Assembly: GCA_031769625.1 (NCBI GenBank)
Contig: JAUIMM010000484.1
Coordinates: 1,550,001-1,614,000, forward strand
Length of the DNA: 64,000 nt
Source: Taudactylus pleione
Taxonomy: Eukaryota; Chordata; Amphibia; Anura; Myobatrachidae
Reading direction: 5' to 3'
The position numbers and the translations under genes were made by a program. Of this stretch, positions 23,145-34,814 are shown piece by piece; the first letter of the stretch is position 1, and each line of letters starts with the position of its first letter. Under the pieces are notes generated by a model. It saw only the letters and a program-made list of their open reading frames with translations. It was not told where the DNA came from and searched no databases.

Positions 23145-23688
23145 GGGCCTGATTCAGAGCCGGACGCTCTGACAGAGCGCTCGCTCTGAATCAGGGCCGG
23201 CCTTCTGTTTTTTTAGAGCGGCCTCCTGGCCGCTCGCATAGCTGTGGGTGACCACCCACAGCTATAGCGAGCGGCCAGGAAGATGGTCGCGATGGTCAAG
23301 ACCATCACGACCATCGGTCTTGCGACGAGACCCTTGTGGTAGGGTCTCGTTGCTGCAAGCCCAAGAGTGCTTTCGGCTCTAACAGAGCCGAATGCACTCC
23401 CACTGACATCACTTGTGATGTCAGTGGGGCTGGCCCCAGACGGTAGGCATTCCCATGGGAACGCCTCCATCTGGGCAGCCACGCCCCCGGCCCGCCCTCC
23501 AAAGGGGGCGCACTGTCACTCAACATCGACAGCACGCCCCCTTTGGTCCGAAATCCGGAGAGACGGTTTGCCTGTCGCTATCCGGGCTTGCGCATGCGCA
23601 CGACGGAGCCTGCTCCGTCGTGTGCACTGGGCCACCATCGACCCGCTTGCGAGTGCTCAGCGCTCGCGAGCGGGTCTGAATCAGGCCC
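23145..23688. mobile_element. Serial-palindrome MITE, copy 2
   Basis: The ends GGGCCTGATTCAGAGC and TCTGAATCAGGCCC are flanked by AGA on both sides (23142-23144, 23689-23691). Successive hairpins follow the same order as at 114, but the arm sequences differ in places and both arms differ together (for example 23365-23399). The 23160-23210 hairpin repeats the terminal sequence internally. Non-coding. Confidence 0.88.
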
Positions 23689-23691
23689 AGA

Positions 23692-24336
23692 ATCATAAGC
23701 AAATGGGTTAAAGTACTTAATATTGACCTTTGAATATGCTCTACAGTAGTGCATGTAGGGGGGGTTCTGAGTACCCAGAAACCTCCCCTGATCAGTACTG
23801 GCTGGCAGACATCTGCAGTCTCTCACTCTCTAGGGGGGGTTTACATCTATCTGGTATCTCACTCTCTGGGGGGTTTCTACAGATGTGTCCTGCTACATCT
23901 TTGCTTCATACGCCATGTAACGCACCCTGTTAGTTGTGCTATGATGTGGCATATTGAGTCACATCGTAACATACTGAAGCACTGGAAAAGCAGGTTAAAG
24001 TAATACCACTTTCTGTCCACCAGATGTTGCTTTTCCAAAACTGCACTGCACATGTGTAAAAAAAGACAATGCAGTGTCTGTAGTCCGCCTGCTGATTGGC
24101 TGACTGAACCTGTCATTCTGTACGCTATAGTTGTCATGGATGGAGATCTGTAATTGAGTATATAATAAAGGATTAAATCATTCAGTGTGCAAGTCCTGAG
24201 TACACTTTTAAAAACAATTTATAAATGTGTTCTGCCATCATTATTACAGTATATTATGCTAGATACATGCATCAGCAAGACAACGCCTCATTTTAGAAAA
24301 GTCAGTGACAGGCCGTGAGACATTGTTCTGCAGGGA
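23692..24336. other. No assigned feature
   Basis: It contains two CTCACTCTCT.GGGG phrases (23822 and 23860) and nothing else recognised. Confidence 0.3.
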
Positions 24337-24800
24337 TGTGTGGCACTCACACAGTGATAACATGCCTTAGAAATTAACAGATGAGTTTGAAGGGCACTGT
24401 ATAAAACCATCACTGAACTAGATGTCTCAGCCCAGAATGAGGTGTCTCTGGACTACAAACAGACTGTGCGTTTTATGCTGCACACTTGAGGCAATGTCGG
24501 CACTGCTGTGCCGCTTTGAACTTGACGCTAATCGTTACACATCAGTAAGTTCCGGTCACTGCAGCATTGTAGAAAGTGGTGTGCGGTGCTCACACAGTGA
24601 TGACATGTCTTAGAAACTAGTAGTGGGGTCTGAGTAGCGGGACATAAAACCATCACTGAACTAAAAGTATCAGTCCAGAAAGAGGCGTCTCTGGATTACA
24701 AACTGACTGTGCGTTTATGCACCACCATTCAGATCCCACTACTAGTTTCTAAGACATGCCATCACTATGTGAGCACCGCACACCACTTTCTGCAGTGCCG
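24337..24800. repeat. Combined direct and inverted repeat
   Basis: A unit of about 130 bases starting at CACTCACACAGTGATAACATGCC (24348) recurs at 24590 (GCTCACACAGTGATGACATG), each followed by ATAAAACCATCACTGAACTA and GTCTCTGGA.TACAAAC. A third copy of the first part, 24728-24795, is inverted (CCACTACTAGTTTCTAAGACATG). No coding sequence. Confidence 0.7.
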
Positions 24801-25075
24801 CAGTGAAGGCACTTACTGCTGTGTACTGATTAGGGAGATGTTGTACAAACTCCTAATGGCACAGCAGTTCTCCTAGCGGCTGGGGGATGGTGTCCTAGCA
24901 ATGTCCTTTCCTTTTCAGGGCACAAGTACTGTAATTGCAAGGGCAGACCTTCAGATGACTGCTTAAATGGCTAACAAAGTGTCCCTTATTATGTTAATGA
25001 AAGGCTCTGTCTTGCTTTGGGGAAAGGAACCTAGAGGGCATACCAAGTTTGTAATGTGATCACAGCACCCGCTGT

Positions 25076-25820
25076 AATACATATTGCAATAGAATTTTGA
25101 AAATAAAAAATAGAGGTTTTGGCATAATCATGGCCATGGTTATGGGCCTACCCACCGTGCCCAGGAAACCTCTGAGGGTAGGTCCCTAATATACTGGGGT
25201 TGAAATCCAGAGCACAGGACACCCCCAAATCAGCCCAGCTGAGCCACCCCATGGCGTTGGTCCCCTGGATTGCTTAGGTTGGGTTGCTTCAGGGCATCGC
25301 ATTATAAACACAATTTTCCTTTCTTGTACTTTTAGCACCTCTATTGTTTGTTTAATATATACTTATTATTCTCACATCTTTATTTTTCACCTTACTATAG
25401 CAGGAGCAGCTGCTCTTATCTATCCAACACTTTTTTTTTACACTTCACCTTTCCTCATTAGAGTGATGCCCTGGGGTGGCTCAGCTGGGCTGGTTTGGGG
25501 GTGTCCTGTGCTCTGGATTTCAACCCCAGTATATTAGGGACCTACCCTCAGAGGTTACCTGGGCACGGTGGGTAGGCAAATAAACCATGGCCATGATTAT
25601 GCCCAGCGCCGTCCAGTGTTGCCACCCCTTCCCTCCTCCGCTCCCTCCCCCTGAGCTTACATATGTGCTATAGCGCCAGGAGGGAGGTGGGCGTTTCCTG
25701 CGCCCTCCGGAAACAGTAGCGGTCCGGGCGACGGACCGGCTTGCCTGTGCCTGGATCCGCTACTGATTATGCCAAAACCTCTATTTTTTATTTGCAAAAT
25801 TCTATTGCAATATGTATTAC
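25076..25820. mobile_element. Foldback (long inverted repeat) element
   Basis: The left arm (about 25076-25257) begins TAATACATATTGCAATAG and the right arm (about 25467-25820) ends CTATTGCAATATGTATTA. The arms share the TATGGCCATGG region, CCTCTGAGGGTAGGTCCC and CACCCCCAAA in opposite orientation, with a loop of about 200 bases. A small hAT MITE is nested in the right arm. Non-coding. Confidence 0.8.
25604..25765. mobile_element. hAT MITE, 162 bp, nested in foldback arm
   Basis: The ends CAGCGCCGTCCAG and CTGGATCCGCTACTG are imperfect inverted repeats. ATTATGCC lies directly outside both ends (25596-25603, 25766-25773). The other arm of the foldback shows the empty site with a single copy of the same octamer. 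Confidence 0.88.
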
Positions 25821-25904
25821 TATATCTAATGAGTAATGTTGGAGTTCTGCATCTGTTATTCTTTTTTTTTGTGTTTACAACAATAGTCTCCACAGGTAGC
25901 ACCT

Positions 25905-25907
25905 CCC

Positions 25908-25946
<39 letters not shown>
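25905..25946. repeat. (TA)n microsatellite
   Basis: Uninterrupted TA dinucleotides. The sequence that follows, to about 26980, contains a decayed repeat with GAAAATCGGTTCAGTTGTTTTTGCG and AACTTGGAACAAACAGA (26015-26070, common in dispersed vertebrate repeats) and TTATATAGCGCCCGCC (26118), and is otherwise unassigned. Confidence 0.85.
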
Positions 25947-25949
<3 letters not shown>

Positions 25950-27059
25950 GGGTATGCAGTCTAGGGCCCTTCTCCACATACTTCTAGGAGTATCCACCAC
26001 AAAATGATGCAGTTTTCATGAAAATCGGTTCAGTTGTTTTTGCGCCAACTTGGAACAAACAGATAGACAACAACATTCTTAATCTACTAGTGTAGATAAT
26101 AGTTTATTTTTTTATTTATATAGCGCCCGCCTTTCTTCCAATAAGACTCTAAACACTTTGCATTATTGTACAGGGTTATGTTAAATCTGAAAACAAATAG
26201 TAATTGTGTGTCCTACTAACTATAACAATATGTATTAATGGTTTATAACCATGTAATATAGTAAATAGAATATTTCATGCAGTCAGTATAAATCACGTAT
26301 AAAGCTAGTGTGCATAAAGAATTACATTCATGAAAACGGTTACTCCAACCTCCAGCGCACATGTCCTTTTCTCTAAATATTATGACATAATCTAGCTAAG
26401 ACAATAAAGGTGGGTGAGGCTGATGGAAACCAGAAAGGCAGGAACAAAGTCAGTATGTTATTCTTTCAGCGTGTATATTTTAACATATGTGGTGCCAGAT
26501 ATATAGACAGATCTTAGTTGGTCAGCTGAGCTAAAAGATTAGTTACCTACATTTGTAATGTTGCGCTCTGAGAGATCGCAGGGGAGAAGGTCCAGGTGGG
26601 CGAGGTGGAGGTTATGGCATACAAATAGCCAGTTTGGTGCTTTTTCTCGTAATATAGTTTATTGAAAGGTGAGAAAGCACAAAATGAACACATTTGTCAT
26701 AACAGAAGCCAGAAAAACACAGTCAAAGATACATAGTTTGTAACACATACATCAAATACATAACAAAGAGAGCACAGGAGATTAAAATGGGCATCTGTGA
26801 TTTGGTTGCATATGCATACAGTACAGTCATGGGATATGGATAATGAGGTGCATAGATAAGTAACAGAGCCATCAAAATTGTGGTGGGGGAAAGTGGACAC
26901 CTCTTGTGAGAATTTCTTGGTGGTACCAAGAAGTCAAGTGAACCATTTTCCTATCAGATTTTTGCCATAGAAACCGTCTGCCGATTGGCTGAGTGTGTCC
27001 GACTCCAATTAGCGATTCACTATTGTGTATGCGTAGTGCTTCATGTGGGAACTGTCATA

Positions 27060-27390
27060 TCTCAGTTAGCGCATACTTTCTTACGCTCCCGATTCGTCCG
27101 GGAACCTCCTGAAAATTGGGTGCCCCTCCCGGCTCCCCAGAAAGACAGACAAGCCTCCCGGCAGTCGCCGAACCCTCTGGCCTCCCTGTGGTTACTAGAG
27201 AAACCCCCGCAGCAAGGGGGACCGATGACGAGATTCTCGCAGAACCACATAATTTTGGCCCCGCCCCCTGCTTCACAATGCCGGTAATCTCTGCATTGTG
27301 TAGAGGGGGCAGGGCCAAAATGATGTGATTGTGTGGCCACACCCCCACTCCACCCATAAACACCAGCCACGCCTCCTTGATTGGCCGGGG
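27060..27390. repeat. GC-rich repeat with long hairpin
   Basis: CACATAATTTTGGCCCCGCCCCC (27246-27268) is mirrored by GAGGGGGCAGGGCCAAAATGATGTG (27304-27328). The flanking phrases CTCCCGATTCGTCCGGGAACC and GACAAGCCTCCCG look like a dispersed repeat. No open frame with support. Confidence 0.45.
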
Positions 27391-27680
27391 TGCGCTGGAT
27401 AAAAAAGATAATCAATTTAATAGAATAATGATAGAAATTGAATACGTAAGAGAATAATAGTAAAAAATGCATAATCAGCATATAACATACAGTTAGAAAA
27501 CATACCAGGCTATCAATGACACAAAATTATCATAAATAAATGTATAATAATAGATCACTAAGACAAATATAATAGGGCAATTGATCACACAAAACAATTT
27601 TGTTTGGGATTGCTATTGAATAACAACTCTTTGGCTAAGACGGATGGTACAAGTCCAGCGTATTTTGTAAATGCTGTTAA

Positions 27681-27885
27681 TAAGCAAAGCATGTAGTCTC
27701 CAATTGAGTAGAGCCCGGTCGCAGATGATGTAGATTGAATATGTTGCAACCATTATTAGTAAGCAAAGCATGTAGTCTCTAGTTGTAAGTGAGCACAGTC
27801 ACAAATGATGTGAATGTAGTGTAATGCAAGCGTTATTCGTAAGCAAGACATGCAGTCTCCAGGTGCAAAAGAGTACAGTCCCAGT
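27681..27885 (+). repeat. About 80-bp tandem repeat, 2.5 units
   Basis: Units begin TAAGCAAAGCATGTAGTCTC (27681, 27760) and TAAGCAAGACATGCAGTCTC (27840); each contains a GAGYRCAGTC phrase. Probably a subterminal array of the adjacent Penelope-type terminal repeat. Confidence 0.7.
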
Positions 27886-28149
27886 CAATGCAGCAGATCT
27901 AATAGTGTATTCTTATTATAGCCATAGACAAGTCTCAGTATTACTTGACAAGGTGTCCGCCATCCCTGATCAGTGGTGGCCAGACGTGACACTGAGGGAT
28001 TGTTTCGGTAGGCGGAGTTTGGAATCCCAGCGCCCCGGTCAATCAGAAACTGCTGCTGTGGGTAACTGCTGGGTTGCTGCTATTTCCTATGTGGCTAAAG
28101 GACCTCTGTAACGTATCCACCACGTGACCGCTGCAGGAGGCTGGACCGC

Positions 28150-28640
28150 TCCTGGGTTACCATCCACTAGGGCATAGACGTGGAATAAATATTTGTGGCA
28201 AGCGCAGCGAGCCACCGTGCCCGAAGCATGGCGAGCGTAGCGAGCCCGCGAGGGGACACTTTTGGTCCCCCGTTAGCATCCCCGCCCCTCCCCCTTTCAG
28301 GTCGGGTCACGTGGGGTTGACATCACAGTTCCATCAGCCTTGTATAGTGTAGACCTAACCGTAACTGCTGTGCTACGCTGGTACAGATAACTCCAACACG
28401 TGTTTTGAAATAAATCCCAATATAACCAGGTGAGTGTCCCGCTGTCTTGGGACCTCCATGCTGCAGTCACCTCCTGTGGAATGGAGAAATACAGCTGTGC
28501 GGAGAGTCTGTGTGTGCCGCGTAATGGTGTATGTGAGGCACTTCCTGGTATGCTGAAATCATCTGACGCGTTTCTTGACCTATCACGTGGGTCATTTCAT
28601 CAGAGGTGTACATAGTGTACAGAATGTCCATGGCCTTGGG
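28150..28640 (-). mobile_element. Penelope-like terminal repeat fragment
   Basis: A GCGAGCGTAGCGAGCCCGCGAGGGG repeat phrase (28225-28255) and, at 28560-28612, a hammerhead-like motif. This may be the other end of the Penelope element at 29880-30956, from which it is separated by 29305-29808 and unassigned DNA. Boundaries approximate. Confidence 0.4.
28560..28612 (-). ncRNA. Hammerhead-ribozyme-like motif
   Basis: Minus strand: CUGAUGA (28597-28603), stem II UGACC/GGUCA around loop CACGUGAUA, then GAAAC (28570-28574) and GCGUC, giving the core plus a GUC cleavage triplet. Stem III is the self-complementary ACGCGU, which suggests a dimer-type hammerhead. Stem I is weak and the first stem II pair is A-A. 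Core residues are all present; activity is not shown. Confidence 0.55.
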
Positions 28641-29304
28641 CAGCAGCGTAGGGAGGGCGGTTCAGGTGGAGCGCAAGCTCTGGGTGCCGTAAAGTTCAGA
28701 GGGTGCTAGATTAACTCAAGTCTGACTCAGGACGACCTCATTCCTGAGTCTTCTCCGAGTCCCCTATGAAGGGGAGTACAGTACATCCACGGACGGGAAG
28801 CAATCATGCCTGCCACGAAGCCAGCCCCTGTGCAGTGATGCGGCAAGCTCGCGTCACTGCTTCTCCACCTATCCAGCCCTCTCCCTGCCTTCACGGAGAC
28901 TGATGTTGCCTGGGAGGTGGGGCTTAAGTTGGGTGGTAATGGGAGGCGGGGTTTATGTCCAGGGGCGGAGCATAAGTCCACAGCCGCCGGGTAATGCACA
29001 AGCATGGAGAGAGGAGCCGTGGATGTGCCAATGCCCACAACAGAAAAACAAAAAAGAAGAAAACAGGTGCGTGCTGGCTGCTCCTGCTATGTATAATTGT
29101 TGCATATGCTTTAGCTCCATATACATTTAACATAATTCTAACCATAATGCTAAATAGATATACAGTAGCTTAAAAAGCTATATTGCTCACATTTCTCAGC
29201 AACTGTAATGAGTGAGGTTATAACAATAACACTTCATCTATAAGAACACATCATCAATTATAATGCAGTATATATCCACATGACTACAGTACATAGACAA
29301 ATTA
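28641..29304. other. No assigned feature
   Basis: GC-richer to about 29000, AT-rich after. Open frames here have no recognisable motifs. Confidence 0.3.
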
Positions 29305-29808
29305 GGGCCTGATTCAGAGCTGAACGCTCTGACCAGGGCACTCGCTCTGAATCAGGGCCCTCCTCCATGAAAATGGAGCGGCCTCCTGGCCGCTCGTATA
29401 GCTGTGGGTGACTACCCACAGCATATGCGAGCGGCCAAAAAGATGGTCGCGATGGTCTTGACCATCGCGACCATCGGACTTGCGACGGAGACCCTGCGGT
29501 AGGGTCTCCCTGCCACAAGCCCTGGAGTGATTTTGGCTCTATCAGAGCCAAAATCACTCCCACTGACATCACTAGTGATGTCAGTGGGGCCGGCTTCAGA
29601 CGGTAGGCGTTCCCATGGGAACGCCTCCGTCTGGCAGGCACGCCCACCAAAGGGGGCGTGCTGTCAATCAACATCGACAGCACCCCCCCTTGGTGCAAGA
29701 CCCGGAGCGATGGAAAGCCCGTCGCTCCCCGGGTCTCGCGCATGCGCACGACGGAGCTCCCTCCGTCGTGCGCATGTGCAGTGGGGAACATCGACCCGCT
29801 TGCGAGCG
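29305..29808. mobile_element. Serial-palindrome MITE, copy 3 (right end lost)
   Basis: The left end GGGCCTGATTCAGAGC and the full hairpin series are present, including the palindromes around 29525-29560, 29565-29590 and 29600-29638. The copy stops inside the last hairpin at about 29808, so the TCTGAATCAGGCCC end is missing and no target duplication can be read. Confidence 0.85.
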
Positions 29809-29879
29809 TCCATGACCCCCTTAGTCCCAATTATCGCTCACTATGATGTAATTAGTACCTTTTATGTCACAAAACAAGG

Positions 29880-30956
29880 GTTAATAGAACAATAAAGGGT
29901 AAACAATATAAGCCGTATATGTTTGCAAATAGATAATAAGGACCCAAATATAGGTTATTATAAAAAGCAAGATAAATTAAGCTGTTCATTTAACCCCACT
30001 GTATTCAGACGGTGAATCCAAGATGCCTCTAACATCAATAGAGCCAAAAACCTATCTCCCCCCCTGACTGTCTGTGGTATATGGTCAATTCATTTGTATC
30101 TCAAGGTCGCTAGACTATGTTCAGCCATTACAAAATGTCTAGTGACCGGCTGGTCACTATCTTTTCCCTCCAGTGCTAGTCTAATGGAGGATCTATGTTG
30201 TGCCGCTCTCGCTTTAAATGTACATGTGGTTATGCCCACATAGGCTAAGCCACAAGGACATTTAATGAGATAAATTACAAATCTGCTGGTGCATGATAGC
30301 ACATGCTCAATCAGAATTTTTGTACCCAAGTGTGCATGAGTAAAATAAGGGCCAGTCTCAAGATAATGACAAGTCGTACATGCTGTACAGCGATAACAGG
30401 CAAATTTGAAAGAAAATGTGACGGTTGTGCCATTCACATCATGTTTGATTAACCAATCTTTTAGGTTTCTTCCCCTTTTAAAACAAGTTAATAAGCGTGT
30501 ATCTTTGAGGGAAGGGATATTTTTGTCAGATTGGACTAAAGGCCAAAATTTCTTCGAGGTTTCGTTTACCACCTTACTTGTATTGGAAAACTCAGTAATT
30601 AATGGAAAAATTCCTTCAGAGGGCTTGATTTTCTTTTTAAGACTATCAATTCTAGAAATTGCCAATGCTTTATTCCTAGCAGCCTCCAGTTCTTTAAGTG
30701 GGTAACCTCTTGCTAAGAACTTAAGCATAAGATCCATTTGGATCCTGGTATCTTCTTCGCTACTAGTAATTCATCTTACACTAAGGAACTGTGGAGAGGG
30801 CAGCATCTTTTTCAAAGCTGGTGGATGACAACTGGAGGCATGTAACAATGTATTTCTAACTGAAACTTTGGTATATAGATTGGTAATCAGACCTGAGTCT
30901 GTTTTGCACATTTTGACATCCAGATAATGGCATGTCATGATCAGCGACTGCGTCAA
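29880..30956 (-). mobile_element. Penelope-like element, second type, 5'-truncated
   Basis: Coding is on the minus strand. 30956-30771 holds the end of the reverse transcriptase (FLDVK-like YLDVKMCKTDSGL, HASSCHPP). 30737-30090 holds a 215-codon frame with GYPLKELEAARNKAL, the cysteine motif CYRCTACTTC and a GIY-YIG nuclease (VIYLIKCPCGLAYVG). Penelope elements use this nuclease to cut target DNA. The two parts are separated by a frame break, and the upstream RT is absent. Differences from the element at 39551 show it is another lineage. Confidence 0.82.
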
Positions 30957-31639
30957 AAGACAATTGCACTGGCACAGTTGCCCATGTTAAGACTGAGATT
31001 CTGCGCCTTCATAGGTCTTCTGGTGTAATGTCTGATGGTGCGTCTGCATTCTCACAGTGACGGATTAGCACTACAGCCAGTGGCTGTCTCATCAGAAAGA
31101 CCATCGGCTGCACCATTAGCATAAAGTAGCATCTGTGTAAAAAGACTCAATTGTGTCTGCTACTGTATCCACCTCTAAATCAGGCCCATAACCTATAGTA
31201 CGAAACCCACAATATGCTGCTTCCTATTTCACATTGCTGACCATTAATTGACTAAAAGCACTGATGAGATTATGGGTCACGTAGAATTGGATGAATTAGT
31301 GCTCTTTTTCTCTTTTTTTTTGCTTACAACATACATTTCAGTACACAAATACAGTTTTATAATGAAGACAGGCTATATATATATATATATATATAAAGAG
31401 AGATCATTTTTTGTTCCTTTCAAATACTCACATGCCCCTACATGTTGGCCATGCCCCCAATTCAGTACAGGTGAGGGGGGCACCGTAACATACCCTTGCT
31501 CTGGGCACCATGGCTCCTAGCTACTCCTCTGGCCTTGGGTCACCGCGTATTTTGTTTTACCAAGATGCTGGACTACTACATGGACAAGGGGACCGAACAC
31601 ATCTAATGAGTAGGTAAGTATGAAGTGTACGTAATAAAG
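30957..31639. other. MITE remnant and microsatellite
   Basis: 31080-31190 has CACCATTAGCATAAAG and GTATCCACCTCTAAATCAGGCCCATA, resembling ends of the element at 49700-50215. A (TA)n tract lies at 31373-31396. Otherwise unassigned. Confidence 0.35.
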
Positions 31640-32600
31640 GGTTAAAACAATCGGTGTGTGTCCTGTCATTTCTGTAATAATTTATTTACAGTGGGACTAC
31701 AGATGACAACAAGCCCTTAATGTCCAGGCATGCAGGGGCATGCTTGCAGGGACCTGTAGTTCCACTGTAAATAACAAAATTAAATCTTTTACTCATTACC
31801 CCTGCACCCACTGCAACTAAGGGTGCAGAAAGAGTCCAGGTCTGGTTGATCCCTGAAAGGGGAGCCCCCATTTTATTTTTTGTGTCTCCATTTTCGCAGG
31901 ATTTCCAGCCTTGGGCTGACCAGTTTGGAATTGGTTAATGTGATGGCAGGGGGACCACCATTTTGCTTGTCCCCCTGTTATTGCTTTATCACCCTGGCTG
32001 GTTCAGCCTGGTGCTGGTTAATGGAAAATAGGGGAACCCCACACCTGTTTTTCTTTTCCATGACCAGAACAGGCTGAATGGCACAGGGCTGTTTATGGAT
32101 TTATGGGGGCTCCACCCGCTATTTTTTTTTTAACATCACGTCGCTTTATTTGTTTTTAAGCCTGGTGCTGGTTAATGGAAAATAGGGGAACCCCACACCG
32201 GTTTTTCCCCATGATTTGCCATGGCCAGAACAGGCTGAATGGTACTGGGCTGTGGATTTAAGGGAGGGAGTCCATGCCGCTTTTTTTTTAAACATTTTTC
32301 AACTATTTAATTATTGTATACCTTAAGAAGCCTACACAGATCATAGTGATCTGTGCAATTTTTATTTTTTATATTGGTAGGCCATTGTGTTTGACCTTTT
32401 ATTTGCCTCAAAACCGATGGCATTTACACCTGCAAAATCTGACTGACATCAACGTCAGCTGTCAATTGAAGTTGAAAACCGATGGATAATAAATCAGTGG
32501 ATTTTGCATTCGGTAACCCTGTCAATCTCAGTCATTTTAAATTGATTTTAAAATCGATCTAAAATCGACCTTTACTAAATTTACACCTGTTTGTTTAAAC
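31640..32600. mobile_element. Unclassified interspersed repeat, copy 2
   Basis: It contains TTTACAGTGGGACTACAG and its inverse CTGTAGTTCCACTGTAAA (31688 and 31755), and the phrase CTGGTGCTGGTTAATGGAAAATAGG twice in direct orientation (32008 and 32161). Near 32340 it has the ACAGATCATAGTGATCTGTG palindrome also seen at 20880. Non-coding. Confidence 0.5.
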
Positions 32601-33022
32601 GAACAATATCACACCAGACACATCTATATCAGAAAATTTTACTTTCCTCAACCACTGGACATTGTACTAAGATATCTAGGGTCTTATGAAAGTGCCCATA
32701 GATAAAGTGGAAATAAGTTTAGGGGAGTGACGGATCAGTGCAGCATCCAATGGAGTGTTACAATCTGCAGGTATGAGATGGCAGAACACCTCCCAGGCGT
32801 AACTATCAACTTGTAAATTGAAAAATAAGGGCATATTCAACTTTGGAAATAGTTTTTGCATTTGAGAGTAGGTATAAATGGAAAACAAGGACTTATCCAT
32901 AAATTTATGTATAAAGCAAAGACCCCGGAGGTACCATGTATGAATTATGGGCAAAGTATGTCCACTCTAAAAATATGGATTATAAATGAGAGGAAGAAAA
33001 GGTGAGAAGGTAGAGAGCCTAA

Positions 33023-33354
33023 AGGTGCGTACACTCTACACAATATTTTGCCTGATTTGCACGCATCGGAACAACAAATCGTGTAATATATGTCCAAATC
33101 GTGAGTGTCCACTCATGATCACGATGCCAATGCGTGTCCCTGCGGGTCATACATCGCATCTTCAGATCTTGCCTACAGCAGGCAAGATCTGGCAATCTCG
33201 TTAACAAGATTCAGGTCATTAGTCAGATTGTTTGTCAGATTGGATAGTTTATGCAACATAACGTTTGTCTGGGAGTGCAGGGGAGTTGCCGGGGGAATTC
33301 AAGGAAAAACGTTGACATCGCATCTTTTGCAAGTTGTCTAGTGTGTACGCACCT
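33023..33354. mobile_element. MITE with AGGTGCGTACAC ends, TAA duplication
   Basis: AGGTGCGTACACT on the left, AGTGTGTACGCACCT on the right, TAA on both sides (33020-33022, 33355-33357). The TAA duplication is the classic PIF/Harbinger preference. The interior has hairpins (GATCTTGCCTACAGCAGGCAAGATC at 33164-33190). Non-coding, 332 bp. Confidence 0.9.
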
Positions 33355-33401
33355 TAAGACAAGTACTCACCATTCTCAAGGGCTTACATGTAGAAGACAA
33401 T

Positions 33402-33891
33402 GGGCCTGATTGAGAGTTGCACGCTATGCCAAAGTTTTCGCAGATGAGCGATTGTCGGCCGTTTGCGCATGTGTCTGAGTTGCACTGTGCATGCGTGAAG
33501 GTATGTTACCACAGTCGCTCGCAGTGAGTATTCATTTGCAGTGTGATTGAAAGTCAGAGAGCATTTGGGGGAGGTGACAGGGAGTGGCGACAAAGAATAC
33601 AGGCGAGTCTGTCTTATCCTGCGCCTGCGAGCCCATGTGCAAGGAATATGGCTCCGGTGTCTCATTTCCCCTGGCCATTCTGTGGGACCATAGACTTACT
33701 CAGGACTGCAACAATCGAATGATTTGCGACCGATGCGTATTTGTAAACAGATGCTGCGAGATTTTTACGCAGATGCTTGGATTTACCAAACTACAGGTGG
33801 GCGCCTCAATACTTCTCTTGTCGGCTGCAGAATGTGCATATTTTAACATCACAGCTGCGTACACATACATATACAACTCTGAGGCAGGTCC
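33402..33891. mobile_element. MITE, GGGCCTGATTGAGAG type
   Basis: GGGCCTGATTGAGAGTT on the left, AACTCTGAGGCAGGTCC on the right, AAT on both sides (33399-33401, 33892-33894). The left end is like 1879 and is a variant of the Harbinger terminus at 58781. It lacks the ordered hairpin chain of the serial-palindrome group. Non-coding, 490 bp. Confidence 0.8.
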
Positions 33892-34814
33892 AATAAACAG
33901 GAAACTAGAGGGATTGAGATGAAGAAGACAGACTAGATGTTGGATAAAAATGCCTGCTCCACCACTGTATTTGTTTAGTTGCCATCTACCCCAATTAAAT
34001 CCATGGCATAGCTATAATGTGCAGCCAAATGTTATTCCCTATGGTTGGGAAAATTAATACCTTCCAAGTCCCGGTATTGTTGTAGCTTAAATAAAAAATA
34101 AAGAGATACGGGGCCATTTAATTGGACCCAAATAAAGTGTCTCATATCTGTATTCAGAGTATGTAAGTCTGATTTAGTGAGCATGGTGAAGCCAAGACTG
34201 AAAGTCACCCAATGTGCGACTGATGAACCTGGGGAAATTAGCAGCATACAACGAGTTGGGATGGCAGGCAATGGTTACACCAAGATATTGGATAGTGGAC
34301 TTTGCTTACTGAAAAGTAAAAGGGTTTTTCCAGCCTCATTTCGCTTTGTCTCCACTTCCAAGACCTCCATTTTAGAGGCATTTATTAGAAAACCAGATAT
34401 TAAAGGGAAGTCATTTAAAATGCACATCACCGCAGGTATCGTCACATAAGGATTACTAAAGTAAAGTAGAAGGCAATCCACAAATGCAGAGATCTTTACC
34501 TTGTGCATACCTATCAGGATCAAGTTAAATAATAAAAGGGACAGGGGGCAACCCTGCCTAGTGCCTCGATACAAAGTAGAGCCGGCTGTATTCAAGCCAT
34601 TTATTGTCAAGAATACAGTCAGACTTCTGTTTGCAAGACTCTTCTGAAAGAGTCTTACAAAATCTGGGCCAAAATCTTACAAATGTAGAAACCTAAGAAT
34701 GTGGAACCACGAGACATGATCAAAAGCTTTTCAATATCACAACTTACCACCATATCATAACCTGCGTGCTTAACATGAGTCATAGCAGCTACTACCAAAA
34801 TGTTACAGTGATAT

